A DNA stretch of 64,000 nt from Rikenella sp031551865 (GCA_031551865.1 JAVBMY010000003.1:121711-185710), one strand, 5' to 3'; positions 24,817-34,558 are shown, counted from the first letter of the stretch. A program made the numbers and translations. Notes: a model not told the origin generated them from the letters alone.

Positions 24817-26931
24817 ATGTACAACGAAACTACCAAACACATCACCCTTAGCGGGGGCCGCACCATCGAGCTGTCGACCGGCAAACTCGCTAAACAAGCC
24901 GACGGCTCCGTCGTCGTCAAACAAGGCGACACCATGCTCCTGGCCACCGTCGTCTGTGCCAAAGAGGCCAAAGAAGACGTCGACTTCATGCCCCTGTCGG
25001 TAGAATACAAGGAAAAATACGCCGCCAACGGCCGCTATCCCGGCGGCTTCCTCAAACGCGAAGCCCGCCCCAGCGACAGCGAAATTCTGGTAGCCCGCCT
25101 GATCGACCGCGCCCTGCGCCCCCTGTTCCCGAGCGACTTCCACGCCGAAGTGTTCGTAACCGTGAACCTGATCTCGGCCGACCCGCAAATCCAGCCCGAC
25201 GCCCTGGCCGGCCTGGCCGCCTCGGCTGCCCTGGCCGTGAGCGACATCCCCTTCGGCGGCCCCATCTCCGAAGTGCGCGTGGCCCGCATCGACGGCCAAC
25301 TCGTGATCAACCCCACCTTTGAAGAAAACGCGAAAGCCGACCTCGACATCATCGTGGCCGCCACGCTCGACAACATCATGATGGTCGAGGGCGAAATGAA
25401 AGAAGTGCCCGAAAGCGTGTTGCTCGATGCCATCAAATTCGCCCACGAGGAGATCAAAAAACAATGCCAGGCCCAGGTCGAACTGATGCAGGCTGTCGGC
25501 AAAACCGAGAAACGCCAGTACTGCCACGAAGTGAACGACGAGGAACTCCGCCAGGCAGTCGCCGCCGCCACCTACGCCAAAGCCTACGAAGTGGCCAAGA
25601 GCAACCTCCCAAAACACGAACGCAGCGCCGCCTTCGACGCCATCGAGGCCGAATACATGGCCACCTTCACCGAAGAAGAACTCGCCATCCGCAAACCCCT
25701 CATCAAGCGTTACTTCCACGACAACGTGCTGAAGCCCGCCATGCGCAACATGATCCTCGACGAAGGCCTCCGCCTCGACGGCCGCCGCACCAACGAGATC
25801 CGCCCCATCTGGTGCGAAACGGGCTACCTGCCCGCCCCCCACGGCTCGGCCCTGTTCACCCGCGGCGAAACCCAGTCGCTGACCACCGTGACCCTTGGCA
25901 CCAAACTCGACGAGAAAATGATCGACGAAGTGCTGCGCCAGGGCTCGGAACGCATCGTGCTACACTACAACTTCCCGCCCTTCTCGACCGGTGAAGCCCG
26001 CCCCGTACGCTCGACCTCGCGCCGCGAGATCGGCCACGGCAACCTCGCCCTGCGCGCCCTCAAGCCCGTGATTCCCGCCGACTGCCCCTACGCCGTCCGC
26101 ATCGTTTCCGACATCCTCGAATCGAACGGATCGTCGTCGATGGCCACCGTCTGCGCCGGAACCCTCGCTCTGATGGACGCCGGGATCAAGATCACCAAAC
26201 CTGTGTCGGGCATCGCCATGGGCCTGATCGCCGAAGGCAGTAAAACCGCCATCCTGAGCGACATCCTCGGCGACGAGGACCACCTCGGCGACATGGACTT
26301 CAAAGTGACCGGTACCGCCGACGGCATCACCGCCACCCAGATGGACATCAAAGTCGACGGCCTGAGCTACGAAGTGCTCGCCGCCGCCCTCGAACAAGCC
26401 CGCCAGGGCCGTATGCACATCCTCGGCAAAATCACCGACACCCTCCCGGCCCCCCGCGAAGACTACAAACCCCACGTGCCCCGCATGGTGAAATTCACCA
26501 TCCCCAAAGACTTCATCGGCGCTGTGATCGGCCCGGGCGGCAAAGTGATCCAGGAAATGCAGAAAGACACCGAAACCGTCATCACCATCAGCGAAGCTGA
26601 CGGCGTAGGTATCGTCGAGATTTTCGGTGCCAACAAAGACGGTGTCGACCGCGCCTTCAACAAAATCAAAGGCATCACCACCGTGCCCGAAGTGGGCGAG
26701 ATCTACAACGGCAAGATCAAAACCATCACCCAGTTCGGCGCCTTCGTCGAAATGCTCCCCGGCAAGGACGGCCTGCTCCACATTTCGGAAATCGGCCACC
26801 GCCGTTACGAAACCATGGAAGAGACCGGCCTGAAGGAAGGCGACATGATCGAGGTGAAACTCATCGGCGTCGACCCCAAGAACGGTAAATACAAACTCAG
26901 CCGTAAAGTGCTCCTCGACCCCGCCCAATAG
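24817..26931 (+). CDS. pnp: Polyribonucleotide nucleotidyltransferase (PNPase)
   Basis: 704 residues with the full PNPase order: first RNase PH domain (about 10-140), all-alpha linker, second RNase PH domain with FPPFSTGEARPVRSTSRREIGHG and SSMATVCAGTLALMDAG, KH domain (about 560-620, IPKDFIGAVIGPGGKVIQEM) and S1 domain (about 625-695, VGEIYNGKIKTITQFGAFVEM). It degrades RNA 3' to 5' with phosphate and can add tails. Codons are strongly C-ending, as in highly expressed genes here. The start MYNETTKHITLSGGRTIEL fits the family. Confidence 0.97.
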   Translation: MYNETTKHITLSGGRTIELSTGKLAKQADGSVVVKQGDTMLLATVVCAKEAKEDVDFMPLSVEYKEKYAANGRYPGGFLKREARPSDSEILVARLIDRALRPLFPSDFHAEVFVTVNLISADPQIQPDALAGLAASAALAVSDIPFGGPISEVRVARIDGQLVINPTFEENAKADLDIIVAATLDNIMMVEGEMKEVPESVLLDAIKFAHEEIKKQCQAQVELMQAVGKTEKRQYCHEVNDEELRQAVAAATYAKAYEVAKSNLPKHERSAAFDAIEAEYMATFTEEELAIRKPLIKRYFHDNVLKPAMRNMILDEGLRLDGRRTNEIRPIWCETGYLPAPHGSALFTRGETQSLTTVTLGTKLDEKMIDEVLRQGSERIVLHYNFPPFSTGEARPVRSTSRREIGHGNLALRALKPVIPADCPYAVRIVSDILESNGSSSMATVCAGTLALMDAGIKITKPVSGIAMGLIAEGSKTAILSDILGDEDHLGDMDFKVTGTADGITATQMDIKVDGLSYEVLAAALEQARQGRMHILGKITDTLPAPREDYKPHVPRMVKFTIPKDFIGAVIGPGGKVIQEMQKDTETVITISEADGVGIVEIFGANKDGVDRAFNKIKGITTVPEVGEIYNGKIKTITQFGAFVEMLPGKDGLLHISEIGHRRYETMEETGLKEGDMIEVKLIGVDPKNGKYKLSRKVLLDPAQ

Positions 26932-27290
26932 GAGAGGGCGCTCCGGAGCCTTCAGTACCGCCCGAACAGCGCCGGTCCGGCGCCTGCCGGGCCCGACGCC
27001 AGGGGCCTAAAGCGCCGCGGACAGACTGCCGCAAGAGAGGCCCGCAGCCGGACGGAACCTGGAAAAGTCCCGCCTCCGGCAAGGCCACCTTGTAAAAAAC
27101 AGCAACAGATAGTGCCCGTTTTTAGAAAAAACACTATTTTTGCAGTATGAGTTACGTGCCGTATTGTATCCGGTACCATTCCGAATTTGGCACAAAACTT
27201 GAGGGGTTATCAACTTAATATGCTGACACCCGGACCAAAACTCCGAAACTCTGAACGACAAATAACAATAACCAAAACCAATTGAAAACC
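26932..27290. promoter_or_regulatory. Spacer with promoter and long leader of the TPR lipoprotein gene
   Basis: A perfect -7 box TATTTTTG at 27135-27142 puts the transcription start near 27,150 and leaves a leader of about 140 nt before ATG 27291. The stretch 26932-27120 is GC-rich with several short hairpins but no T-run terminator that I can point to for pnp. Confidence 0.55.
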
Positions 27291-29039
27291 ATGAGAAAGT
27301 TCCTCCAACTCAGCCTCACAGCCGTTGCAGCGGCAGCCGTCCTTACGAGCTGCGGATGCTACAACAAAATGATGAAAAAGGCAGCCGAAGGCATCACCGT
27401 CTCTACCGCTCCCGAGCTCGTTACCCTCAAAGGTGACAACGCCATCTGCAAAGTGACCGTGAACGTTCCTGCCAAAGCATTCCACAAACAGGGAATGATC
27501 AAACTTACCCCCGTACTCGTATCGGCCATCGACGGCTCTGAAGCCTTCGGCGAACCCGTATTCGCACAAGGCGAAAAAGTACAGGACAACTACCCGGTGA
27601 TATCGTACAGCGAAGGCGGTCAACTCACCTTCGACGTGAGCATCCCCTACAACCCCGCACTCCGCCTGTCGACCCTCCAGATCCGCGCTGAAGTGAAATG
27701 CCTGAAAGGCGGCCGCATCCGCGAATTCACCCCCTACGACGAATGCTTCAACATCGCCCTCGGCGTTGACGGCCTGCAACTCATGGCCGACAACTACGCC
27801 CAGGTAGCCATCGCTCCCGATGCCTTCCAACGCGTAACCACCGTGAGCGAATCGGCCCAGATCATGTTCGTGATCAACCAGGCCAACGTGCGCCCCGCAC
27901 AGCTCACCAAAGAAGATGTGAAAGCCCTTGAGAAATTCATCATCGACAACACCGGTGACGCCAAGAAAACCGTAGGTTCCGTATATACCCAGGCTTACGC
28001 TTCTCCCGACGGCCCCACCCCCCTCAACGACCGTCTTGCTAAAGACCGCGGCGCCCAGACCCAAAAAGCCGTAGGCAACAAATTCAGCGGCGACAAAGTG
28101 AAAGGCGCTAAATTCGACGTCAACGCCATGGGCGAAGACTGGGAAGGCTTCAAAGAACTCGTACAACAATCGAACATCCAGGATAAAGAACTCATCCTCC
28201 AGGTGCTCAACATGTACCAGGATCCTCAGGTTCGCGAACGCGAGATCAAAAACATGTCGCAAGCTTACACCGTACTTGCCGACAAGATCCTCCCCGAACT
28301 GCGTCGCTCTAAGATGACCGTTCCCGTACAGATCCAGGGCCTCACCGACGACGAACTCCGCGCTGCCGTTGCCAACAACATCAGTTCGCTCAAACTCGAA
28401 GAACAACTCTTCGCCGCTACCCTCTACACCGACAACGCTACCAAGCTGAAAATCTACAAACAAGCCGCCCAGCAGTACAACTGCTACCGCGCTTACAACA
28501 ACGCCGGTGTAGTGCTCGCCAACATGGGCAAGTACGACGAAGCTAAACAAATGTTCAGCAAAGCCGCCAGCCTCAACAACACCGACCCCGCTGTCATCAA
28601 CAACATGGGTGTCGTAGCCCTCGCAGAAGGCAAAAAAGCTGACGCCCTCAAATTCTTCAACGCCTCTTCAGCTCCCGAAGCCAAAGCCAACAAAGGCCTC
28701 GTAGCCCTCGCACAAGGCAACTACGCCGAGGCTTCACGCAGCCTGAGCGGTTTCAACGGAGCCCTCGCCACCTACCTCAACGGCGACGTGGTATCGGCCA
28801 AACAACAACTTGCCCAGATGGATACCTGGCGTGCCAACTACGTGAAAGCTGTGATCGCTGCCAAAGAAGGCAACGGCGAAGCTCTCCACAGCAACCTCCG
28901 CAAAGCCATCCAGCAGAACCCCGACGCCGAATGGCTCGCTGCTACCGAAGTGAACTTCTACGAATACTTCGCCAACAATACCTTCCTCGAATATGTGAAG
29001 GTAACCGCCAAAGGCAGCAAAGTAAAAGTGGTTTGGTAA
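27291..29039 (+). CDS. TPR lipoprotein with OmpA-like domain
   Basis: 582 residues from ATG 27291 (TTG 27282 is less likely). The signal peptide ends in the lipobox LTSC, so Cys21 is lipidated. Residues about 22-185 form a beta-rich region; about 190-345 resemble an OmpA/peptidoglycan-binding-like fold (YTQAYASPDGPTPLNDRLAKDRG); about 395-480 contain TPR-type repeats (YRAYNNAGVVLANMGKYDEAKQMF, AVINNMGVVALAEGKKADAL). Its location is likely periplasmic or outer membrane, with a structural or secretion-linked role, but the exact function is not known to me. Extremely biased codon use, a strong promoter and a strong terminator suggest an abundant protein. It is monocistronic. Confidence 0.8.
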   Translation: MRKFLQLSLTAVAAAAVLTSCGCYNKMMKKAAEGITVSTAPELVTLKGDNAICKVTVNVPAKAFHKQGMIKLTPVLVSAIDGSEAFGEPVFAQGEKVQDNYPVISYSEGGQLTFDVSIPYNPALRLSTLQIRAEVKCLKGGRIREFTPYDECFNIALGVDGLQLMADNYAQVAIAPDAFQRVTTVSESAQIMFVINQANVRPAQLTKEDVKALEKFIIDNTGDAKKTVGSVYTQAYASPDGPTPLNDRLAKDRGAQTQKAVGNKFSGDKVKGAKFDVNAMGEDWEGFKELVQQSNIQDKELILQVLNMYQDPQVREREIKNMSQAYTVLADKILPELRRSKMTVPVQIQGLTDDELRAAVANNISSLKLEEQLFAATLYTDNATKLKIYKQAAQQYNCYRAYNNAGVVLANMGKYDEAKQMFSKAASLNNTDPAVINNMGVVALAEGKKADALKFFNASSAPEAKANKGLVALAQGNYAEASRSLSGFNGALATYLNGDVVSAKQQLAQMDTWRANYVKAVIAAKEGNGEALHSNLRKAIQQNPDAEWLAATEVNFYEYFANNTFLEYVKVTAKGSKVKVVW

Positions 29040-29078
29040 CCACCGACCGGGAGACCGTGAAAAACGGTTCCGAGAACA

Positions 29079-29107
29079 AAAAGGGGATCCTTGCAGGATC
29101 CCCTTTT
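29079..29107 (+). terminator. Terminator of the TPR lipoprotein gene
   Basis: Perfect 12-bp stem (AAAAGGGGATCC; 29079-29090 and 29096-29107), 5-nt loop, followed by a T-run. Confidence 0.9.
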
Positions 29108-29271
29108 TTTGCGGATTCTTACACGGTAATAGTGCATTGCGCTCGCTGGCCTGCCGGTCACATTACGATATGCTCCCTTCCGGCATACTTTGCGCGCCTT
29201 CTCTTTTAGCCTATATAACCTCGCAAAACCAGCCAGAGAAGATTACAGCCCCCTTTTTGCCCAACAATTAC

Positions 29272-29279
29272 TACCTTTG
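29272..29279 (+). promoter_or_regulatory. Predicted -7 box of smpB
   Basis: TACCTTTG, a perfect consensus match 8 bp before ATG 29287, so the transcript would be almost leaderless. Confidence 0.65.
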
Positions 29280-29286
29280 TAATGCT

Positions 29287-29748
29287 ATGGCCGCTCCGGA
29301 ACAGAAAAAAATACTTATTAAGAACAAACGCGCCACCTTCGATTATGAAATCCTCGAAGAGTGGACCGCAGGCATCGTGTTGACCGGCACCGAGATCAAA
29401 TCCCTGCGCGCCGGAAAAGCCTCGCTCGTCGACTGCTACTGTTACCTGCACCACGGCGAACTCTTCGTGCGCGGCATGAACATCTCGGAATACCACTGGG
29501 GCACCTACAACAACCACATCCCCGGGCGCGACCGCAAGCTGCTGCTCAACACCCGTGAGCTCCGCAAGATCGAACGCGCGCTGCAAGACAAAGGATTGAC
29601 CGTCGTGGGGCTGCGCCTGTTCATCAACGACCGCGGCCTGGCCAAACTCCAGATCGGCCTCGCCAAAGGGCGCAAACAATACGACAAACGCGAATATCTC
29701 AAAGAAAAAGACGCCAGGCGCGACATGGACCGGGCGATGAGAAAGTAA
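29287..29748 (+). CDS. smpB: SsrA-binding protein SmpB
   Basis: 153 residues. It has the SmpB beta-barrel with NKRATFDYEILEEWTAGIVLTGTEIKSLRAGKASL, the tmRNA-contact stretch NISEYHWGTYNNHIPGRDRKLLL, GLAKGRKQYDKRE and a basic C-terminal tail. SmpB carries tmRNA into stalled ribosomes for trans-translation. ATG 29287 was chosen because it follows a -7 box directly and matches the family N-terminus; the frame remains open far upstream. The final RK-stop lies inside the first hairpin of the two-hairpin element (29741-29779). No tmRNA gene was recognised in the window. Confidence 0.96.
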   Translation: MAAPEQKKILIKNKRATFDYEILEEWTAGIVLTGTEIKSLRAGKASLVDCYCYLHHGELFVRGMNISEYHWGTYNNHIPGRDRKLLLNTRELRKIERALQDKGLTVVGLRLFINDRGLAKLQIGLAKGRKQYDKREYLKEKDARRDMDRAMRK

Positions 29749-29894
29749 ATAATCGTTTGATAAACGATTATTTACTTTCTTGTAAGGGGATGGTATTTCC
29801 GGGTATATGAATATCTTGGGTATTATACACTCGTTTCACTCGTGTATGGCCCCAAAATATTCATATACCCGGAAATACGGAACAAGAAAGTAGT
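29741..29894. repeat. Two-hairpin 3'-end element, copy B
   Basis: First stem 29741-29758/29762-29779 (18 bp, perfect), spacer, second stem 29795-29820/29851-29876 (26 bp, one mismatch), outer boundary ACAAGAAAGTAGT. Order relative to the upstream gene (smpB) is the same as in copies A and C. Inside the second loop a further ATACAC/GTGTAT stem can form. Confidence 0.85.
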
Positions 29895-30107
29895 GGAGGG
29901 GAAGAGGAGAACGAAGCGTCCGCCCTCCGCCTCTTTAGGGCGGACGCTCTCCGTTGCCGGAATCGCTTACGCCATTCCGGCGCAGTCGGGACGGCGCCTG
30001 ACGGCGACGGTTCCGCTCCGTTGCTCCGGAGCTCCACAAGCGGCCCCCTGCGGGCCGCTACAAGCACAGCCCACCCCCTGCATAACACAGCACAAACCCC
30101 ACGCGCG
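29895..30107. repeat. Hairpin-rich spacer before the lipid kinase gene
   Basis: Series of short palindromes (GTCCGCCCTCCGCCTCTTTA with GGGCGGAC, CCGGAATCGCTTACGCCATTCCGG, GGCGCCTGACGGCG, AGCGGCCCCCTGCGGGCCGCT) of the mosaic family. No gene and no clear -7 box. Confidence 0.5.
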
Positions 30108-30998
30108 ATGAAGCACGTCATCCTCATATACAATCCCATATCGGGCGATGCCGGAATCAGCACCCGTCTCGACCACGTTGCCGCCCTCCACCAGAAAGAG
30201 GGCTACAACCTGACCCTGCTGCGCATCACCCGCGAACACGGCTTCCACAACCTGGCCGAACTCGACCAGGCCTTGAAGCCCGCCTACCTGATCGTAGCCG
30301 GCGGCGACGGCACTGTCAACCGGTTGGTGAACTACATGCGCGAACACAGCATCGGCACCCCGCTGGCAATCCTACCCACCGGCACCGCCAACGATTTCGG
30401 GCGACTGATCGGGATGCCCTCCGACGCCATCAAAGCTGTCCGCGCCATCCTCGGCGGAACGATCGAACACATCGACCTCGGCCGGGTCGGCGACCGGTAT
30501 TTCGTGAACGTCTTCAGCAGCGGCCTGTTCACCGACGTATCGCACCGCACCCCCACCGCCCTCAAGAACACCCTCGGGCGGCTGGCCTACTACATCAGCT
30601 CGATCGGCGAGCTCCCCTCGTTCCGCAAACTCAGCGTGAAGATCGAAAGCCCCGAAGTCACCTACGAAGGCAAATGCCTGCTGCTGCTCGTCTTCAACGG
30701 GCGCACCGCCGGTACGGTACGGCTCGCCCGCCAAGCCAGCGCCACCGATGGCCTGCTCGACGTGCTGGTCATCAAAGGCGAGAGCGTACTCAGCAACATC
30801 AAAACTGTCTACCACATCCTTTCGGGCCGTAGCGGCGGCTACCCCGACGACGTGCTCTACTTCCAGACCGCAAAGCTGCACATCGAATGCCACCAGCACG
30901 TCACCTCGGACATCGACGGCGAGCGCGGCGGCGGATTCCCCGCTGACATCGAATGCCTGCCCGGCGCCTTGCGGGTTATTGTCCCCGCCAGGCGGTAG
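30108..30998 (+). CDS. Diacylglycerol/lipid kinase family protein (YegS/DgkB type)
   Basis: 296 residues with the DAGK catalytic domain: nucleotide-binding VAGGDGTVNRLVNYM, LAILPTGTANDFGRLIG, and the beta-sandwich C-terminal domain (DGLLDVLVIKGES, then CHQHVTSDIDGERGG). Such cytosolic, membrane-associated enzymes phosphorylate diacylglycerol or related lipids; the substrate is not predictable. The start MKHVILIYNPISGDAG is the family N-terminus. The SbsA-Ig lipoprotein gene follows on the same strand. Confidence 0.9.
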   Translation: MKHVILIYNPISGDAGISTRLDHVAALHQKEGYNLTLLRITREHGFHNLAELDQALKPAYLIVAGGDGTVNRLVNYMREHSIGTPLAILPTGTANDFGRLIGMPSDAIKAVRAILGGTIEHIDLGRVGDRYFVNVFSSGLFTDVSHRTPTALKNTLGRLAYYISSIGELPSFRKLSVKIESPEVTYEGKCLLLLVFNGRTAGTVRLARQASATDGLLDVLVIKGESVLSNIKTVYHILSGRSGGYPDDVLYFQTAKLHIECHQHVTSDIDGERGGGFPADIECLPGALRVIVPARR

Positions 30999-31180
30999 AT
31001 TCGGCGGAAAATGCGTACTTTTACCACAGAATGACCCCACACACAGGCATAAAAAGAACCCTGGATTCCATCCTGCGTTTTTCCCCGGTACCGTCCGCCC
31101 CGGCGGCTGTGTCCCGGCTGATCAGAACGCTGAATTTCACCCGTCGTTTCTTCACGCTCGGCATCGTCCGCAAAACGGCT

Positions 31181-33448
31181 ATGCCCCCGCTGGTCAAAAC
31201 CTCCTTCCTGCTCGGCATTGCCGCCTTTGGCGCGTTATCGGCTTTTGTGCGTTGCGCCTCGGTCTCGCGGCCGCTCGGCGGGCCCGTCGACTCGCTGCCC
31301 CCCGTGGTGATCGGCGCCATCCCCCCCGAATACTCCACCGGCTTCGATGCCAAGAAGATCGTCATCGAGTTCAACGAATACGTCAACCTGCGCGACCAGC
31401 AGAAAGAATTCATCATGTCGCCACAACCCGAGAGGAAACCGCTCATCACAAGCGACGGGCGCAGCATAGTCATCAAACTCGAAGACCCCCTCGAACCCAA
31501 TACCACTTACCGCCTCGACTTCGGCAACTCGATCGTCGACAACAACGAAAGCAACAAACTCCAGGGCTACGCCTACACCTTCTCGACCGGCAGCGCAATC
31601 GACAGCCTCGTGATGGGCGGCCAGTTGCTCGACGCCTATACCCGCGACACCCTGGTGGGCGGTTTCGTCTTCTTTTTCGACGCCCGTGCCGACTCCCTGC
31701 CGCTGGATTCGCTGCTGTTCAACGCCCGTGCAGACGCCATCTTCCGCGCCGACAGTTCCGGCCTGTTCATCGCCAATACCCTCAAAGACAAAGAATACCG
31801 CATCTACGCCATCATCGACAAGAACGGGAACCAGAAATACGAACCCGGCACCGACCTGGTGGGCCTGCTGCCCGGAGCCTACAACCCCACCGCGATGCCC
31901 GCATTCGACATCGAAGCCGTCGAAGGGCCCCGGGGTGGATTACGGCTACGGATGAACCCGCCGCAAATCATTTTCGAGACCTTCATGGAAGAGCCGGTGA
32001 GACGCCAGACGCTGCTCGACCGCAAACGACCCTACCGGCAACAGGTGCAGCTCCTGTTCGCTGCGCCGCATCCCGAAATCACAGAGTTCCGGCTCGACGG
32101 CATCGACCCCTCGTGGTTGCGCCGCGATGACGGGACAAAAGGCGACACCATATCCTACTGGATCGTGCCGCCCTCCGAGACCCTGACCCGCGCCCTGCCC
32201 GACACCCTGCGAGGCGTGATGACCTTCACCGGGCTCGACAGCCTGTCACAGCCCGTACCGATGCAGGAAAAGATCCTGACCGTCTGGCGTGAGCCCGACC
32301 GCAACGCGCGCGATGCCCGCAAAGCCGAAAAAGAGGCCCTCAAAGAGAAAAAAGGCCCCGGCCCCAAAAAGATCGCCGCCCGCAAGAAGAAAGTGCAACG
32401 GAAACTCGCCAAACTCCGCGCCACCGAAGCCAAATACGGCTGGCTCACCTTCAACGAAACCTACCGGCTCGAAAAACTGCAATACGATTCGCTGACCTTG
32501 TTCGGGATGCCGAAGTTCGACTCGTTGCTCACCTCGGGCGCAGAGCTCGACAGCGCCACCCTCGCACTGGCCCGCATCGCCCAAAGCGGGGGCGAGATAC
32601 GCCGCGATGCCGCTACCGATCCGCTCGAAGCCAACAAAAATCCGTTCAAGTACAGCGTCAAAGCCGACAACCCGCTCAATCCCGAGGCCGGAATCACCAT
32701 CACGCTGCCCGAAGCACCGATCCTCACGCTACACAGTGAACGCATCGTGCTGCGCAAACTCGTTCCGCCCAAAGTCGAATACCTGGCCGATGGCACCAAA
32801 GCCCCCCTGATCGAGCAACGCACCCCCTTCCGGGTCGAGACCGACACGACCGTCATCAAACGCAACATACGCATCGTCGCCGAATGGGAGCCTGGGGCAA
32901 AATACCGGTTGCTGATCCCCGACAGCACCATCACCGACATCGCCTACTACTGCAACGACACGCTGAAATCGGAATTCACCGTGGCGATGGCCGACAAATA
33001 CGGCACCCTGAACATTACATTCCCGGGCACGGCAGACTCGTCGCGTACCTACATCGCCGAACTGCTCAACACCTCGAAAAAACCGGAACGCATCCGCACC
33101 GGATTTCACCCCGGCGACCAATGGACCGTGAGTTATCTAGCCCCCGGGAACTACACCCTGCGAATCATCGAAGACCTGAACGGCAACGGCCGGTGGGACG
33201 GCGGATCGCTCACCGAGCGCCGCATGCCCGAACGGGTCAGGCTGTGGGAACACCCCATAAACGGCCCGGTAATCGTGGCCCGCGAAAACTGGCAGGTCGA
33301 GATCCCCGTCGATGGCGCCGCGCTCTTCCCCGCCGCCGGAACCACAACGCCGGAGGCCCCGTGCTGCGCCCACAGCCACGAGAAGGGGCACGAACATCCG
33401 GCCAACGAACCCGCTGAAACCCCAAACGACAATGACCATGCGCAGTAA
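31181..33448 (+). CDS. Lipoprotein with SbsA-type Ig-like domain
   Basis: 755 residues from ATG 31181, where a hydrophobic signal (VKTSFLLGIAAFGALSAFV) runs into CASVSRPLGGPVDSLPP, the N-terminal signature of Bacteroidota Ig-like lipoproteins. An SbsA Ig (Big_5) domain follows (about 30-130: PEYSTGFDAKKIVIEFNEYV, then LEPNTTYRLDFGNSI). The rest is beta-rich, with a basic Lys/Ala-rich helix near residues 375-410 and a C-terminal prealbumin-like segment (LAPGNYTLRIIEDLNGNG). It is probably surface or periplasmic; its role is unknown. The Arg just before the lipid Cys is unusual. An upstream in-frame ATG at 31031, 10 bp after a weak -7 box (TACTTTTA), is the alternative start. It overlaps the next gene by 17 bp. 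Confidence 0.78.
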   Translation: MPPLVKTSFLLGIAAFGALSAFVRCASVSRPLGGPVDSLPPVVIGAIPPEYSTGFDAKKIVIEFNEYVNLRDQQKEFIMSPQPERKPLITSDGRSIVIKLEDPLEPNTTYRLDFGNSIVDNNESNKLQGYAYTFSTGSAIDSLVMGGQLLDAYTRDTLVGGFVFFFDARADSLPLDSLLFNARADAIFRADSSGLFIANTLKDKEYRIYAIIDKNGNQKYEPGTDLVGLLPGAYNPTAMPAFDIEAVEGPRGGLRLRMNPPQIIFETFMEEPVRRQTLLDRKRPYRQQVQLLFAAPHPEITEFRLDGIDPSWLRRDDGTKGDTISYWIVPPSETLTRALPDTLRGVMTFTGLDSLSQPVPMQEKILTVWREPDRNARDARKAEKEALKEKKGPGPKKIAARKKKVQRKLAKLRATEAKYGWLTFNETYRLEKLQYDSLTLFGMPKFDSLLTSGAELDSATLALARIAQSGGEIRRDAATDPLEANKNPFKYSVKADNPLNPEAGITITLPEAPILTLHSERIVLRKLVPPKVEYLADGTKAPLIEQRTPFRVETDTTVIKRNIRIVAEWEPGAKYRLLIPDSTITDIAYYCNDTLKSEFTVAMADKYGTLNITFPGTADSSRTYIAELLNTSKKPERIRTGFHPGDQWTVSYLAPGNYTLRIIEDLNGNGRWDGGSLTERRMPERVRLWEHPINGPVIVARENWQVEIPVDGAALFPAAGTTTPEAPCCAHSHEKGHEHPANEPAETPNDNDHAQ

Positions 33449-34535
33449 CATACTCCGGCTGGCCCTGGCTGCCCTGTTGCTCTCCCTGCCCTCAGCCGCG
33501 GGGGCGCAGGCCACGTCAACGGCAAAAAAAGGCAAGGGCATCCCCACAGCCACCGTATCGGCCGAATGGGGCCCCCTGCAAGTCGACCACTACGTCGGCA
33601 TCCGGGGCGGCTATGGCATGGGCAACGCCCGCTTCGAGCCCCAACGCCAGACCGAATGGCACCAAGGACTCTACGAGTTCGGCGTACTCTACAAACTCGA
33701 CGTACCGAAGCAGAAATACGTCGGCACCATGGAATTCGGTATCAACTACTCCGAAAAAGGCTACGTCGTCCACCAGGGCACTGACTCCGAGATCGTCGAC
33801 AGCCGCAAATACAGCACCCTCCAGTTACCGATCCTCTGGCAGCCCTACCTGCCGCTGGGGCGCGGAGGCAGCCGTTTCTACCTGACCGCCGGACCGGTGG
33901 TCAGTTACGCCCTGAAATCGACCTACCGCATCTACAACTACACCACCGACGAGACCATCGAAGAAGGGCCCTACGAGTACAGCTCTGTACGCGACAACCG
34001 CTGGGAATACGGGCTGATCTTCGGCGGCGGATTCATCGTGAACCTCGGCGGCGGCCTGCGGATCACCCTCGAAGGGCGCTACAACATCACCCTGTCGGAC
34101 ACCTACAAGAGCGTCACCAAATATTCCGACAACCCGTTCCGCTCACCCGTCGACCAGATCAATGTCACGGCCGGGATTCTCTACCGCATTCCGAACAAGA
34201 AGTTCGACCGCGCCGTGTCCGAACAATCCGTCCCCGCCAGGGAACGCCGCCAGAAGGCCCCGGAACCGGAGGTCGCCGTTCCGGGGCCGGAAGCCGGAAC
34301 AGTGCCTACGCCCGGGAAACCGGGTATGACGGCAACGCCGGCAGAAACCACGGACACGACGGTAGTATCCGAAGAAATCCGGGATACGACACTGGCCCCG
34401 GACGAAGGCCCGGCGGGCAGCACAGTCCCAGCACCCGAAACGCCGGATACCGCCGTCCCGGCCCCGCAAGAGACCGCTCCCGGGAAAACCGCAGCACCGG
34501 AAAAAAAGGAACCTGAGGCCGGCCAACAAAAATAA
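33432..34535 (+). CDS. Outer-membrane beta-barrel (porin family) protein with Pro-rich tail
   Basis: 367 residues. Signal peptide (ILRLALAALLLSLPSAAGAQ); residues about 40-255 form a PorT-like outer-membrane barrel (VGIRGGYGMGNARFEP, KYVGTMEFGINYSEKGY, FGGGFIVNLGGGLRITLEGRYN); residues about 260-367 are a low-complexity tail rich in Pro, Glu, Thr and Ala (PETPDTAVPAPQETAP) that is probably flexible. The tail is unusual for a barrel of this type. The start overlaps the preceding lipoprotein gene by 17 bp, so the two are translationally linked; ATG 33438 is also possible. rbfA follows after 23 bp. Confidence 0.82.
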   Translation: MTMRSNILRLALAALLLSLPSAAGAQATSTAKKGKGIPTATVSAEWGPLQVDHYVGIRGGYGMGNARFEPQRQTEWHQGLYEFGVLYKLDVPKQKYVGTMEFGINYSEKGYVVHQGTDSEIVDSRKYSTLQLPILWQPYLPLGRGGSRFYLTAGPVVSYALKSTYRIYNYTTDETIEEGPYEYSSVRDNRWEYGLIFGGGFIVNLGGGLRITLEGRYNITLSDTYKSVTKYSDNPFRSPVDQINVTAGILYRIPNKKFDRAVSEQSVPARERRQKAPEPEVAVPGPEAGTVPTPGKPGMTATPAETTDTTVVSEEIRDTTLAPDEGPAGSTVPAPETPDTAVPAPQETAPGKTAAPEKKEPEAGQQK

Positions 34536-34558
34536 GCCGGAACGACGGAAGCACAGAT

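Noticed and set aside
25960..26928. Long minus-strand open frame opposite pnp
   Set aside because: Shadow of pnp caused by its C-ending codons; no promoter, no recognisable motif.
31014..31021. TACTTTTA as a firm promoter fixing the lipoprotein start at 31031
   Set aside because: It misses the conserved final G of TAnnTTTG, and starting at 31031 would bury the lipoprotein signal 50 residues inside the protein.
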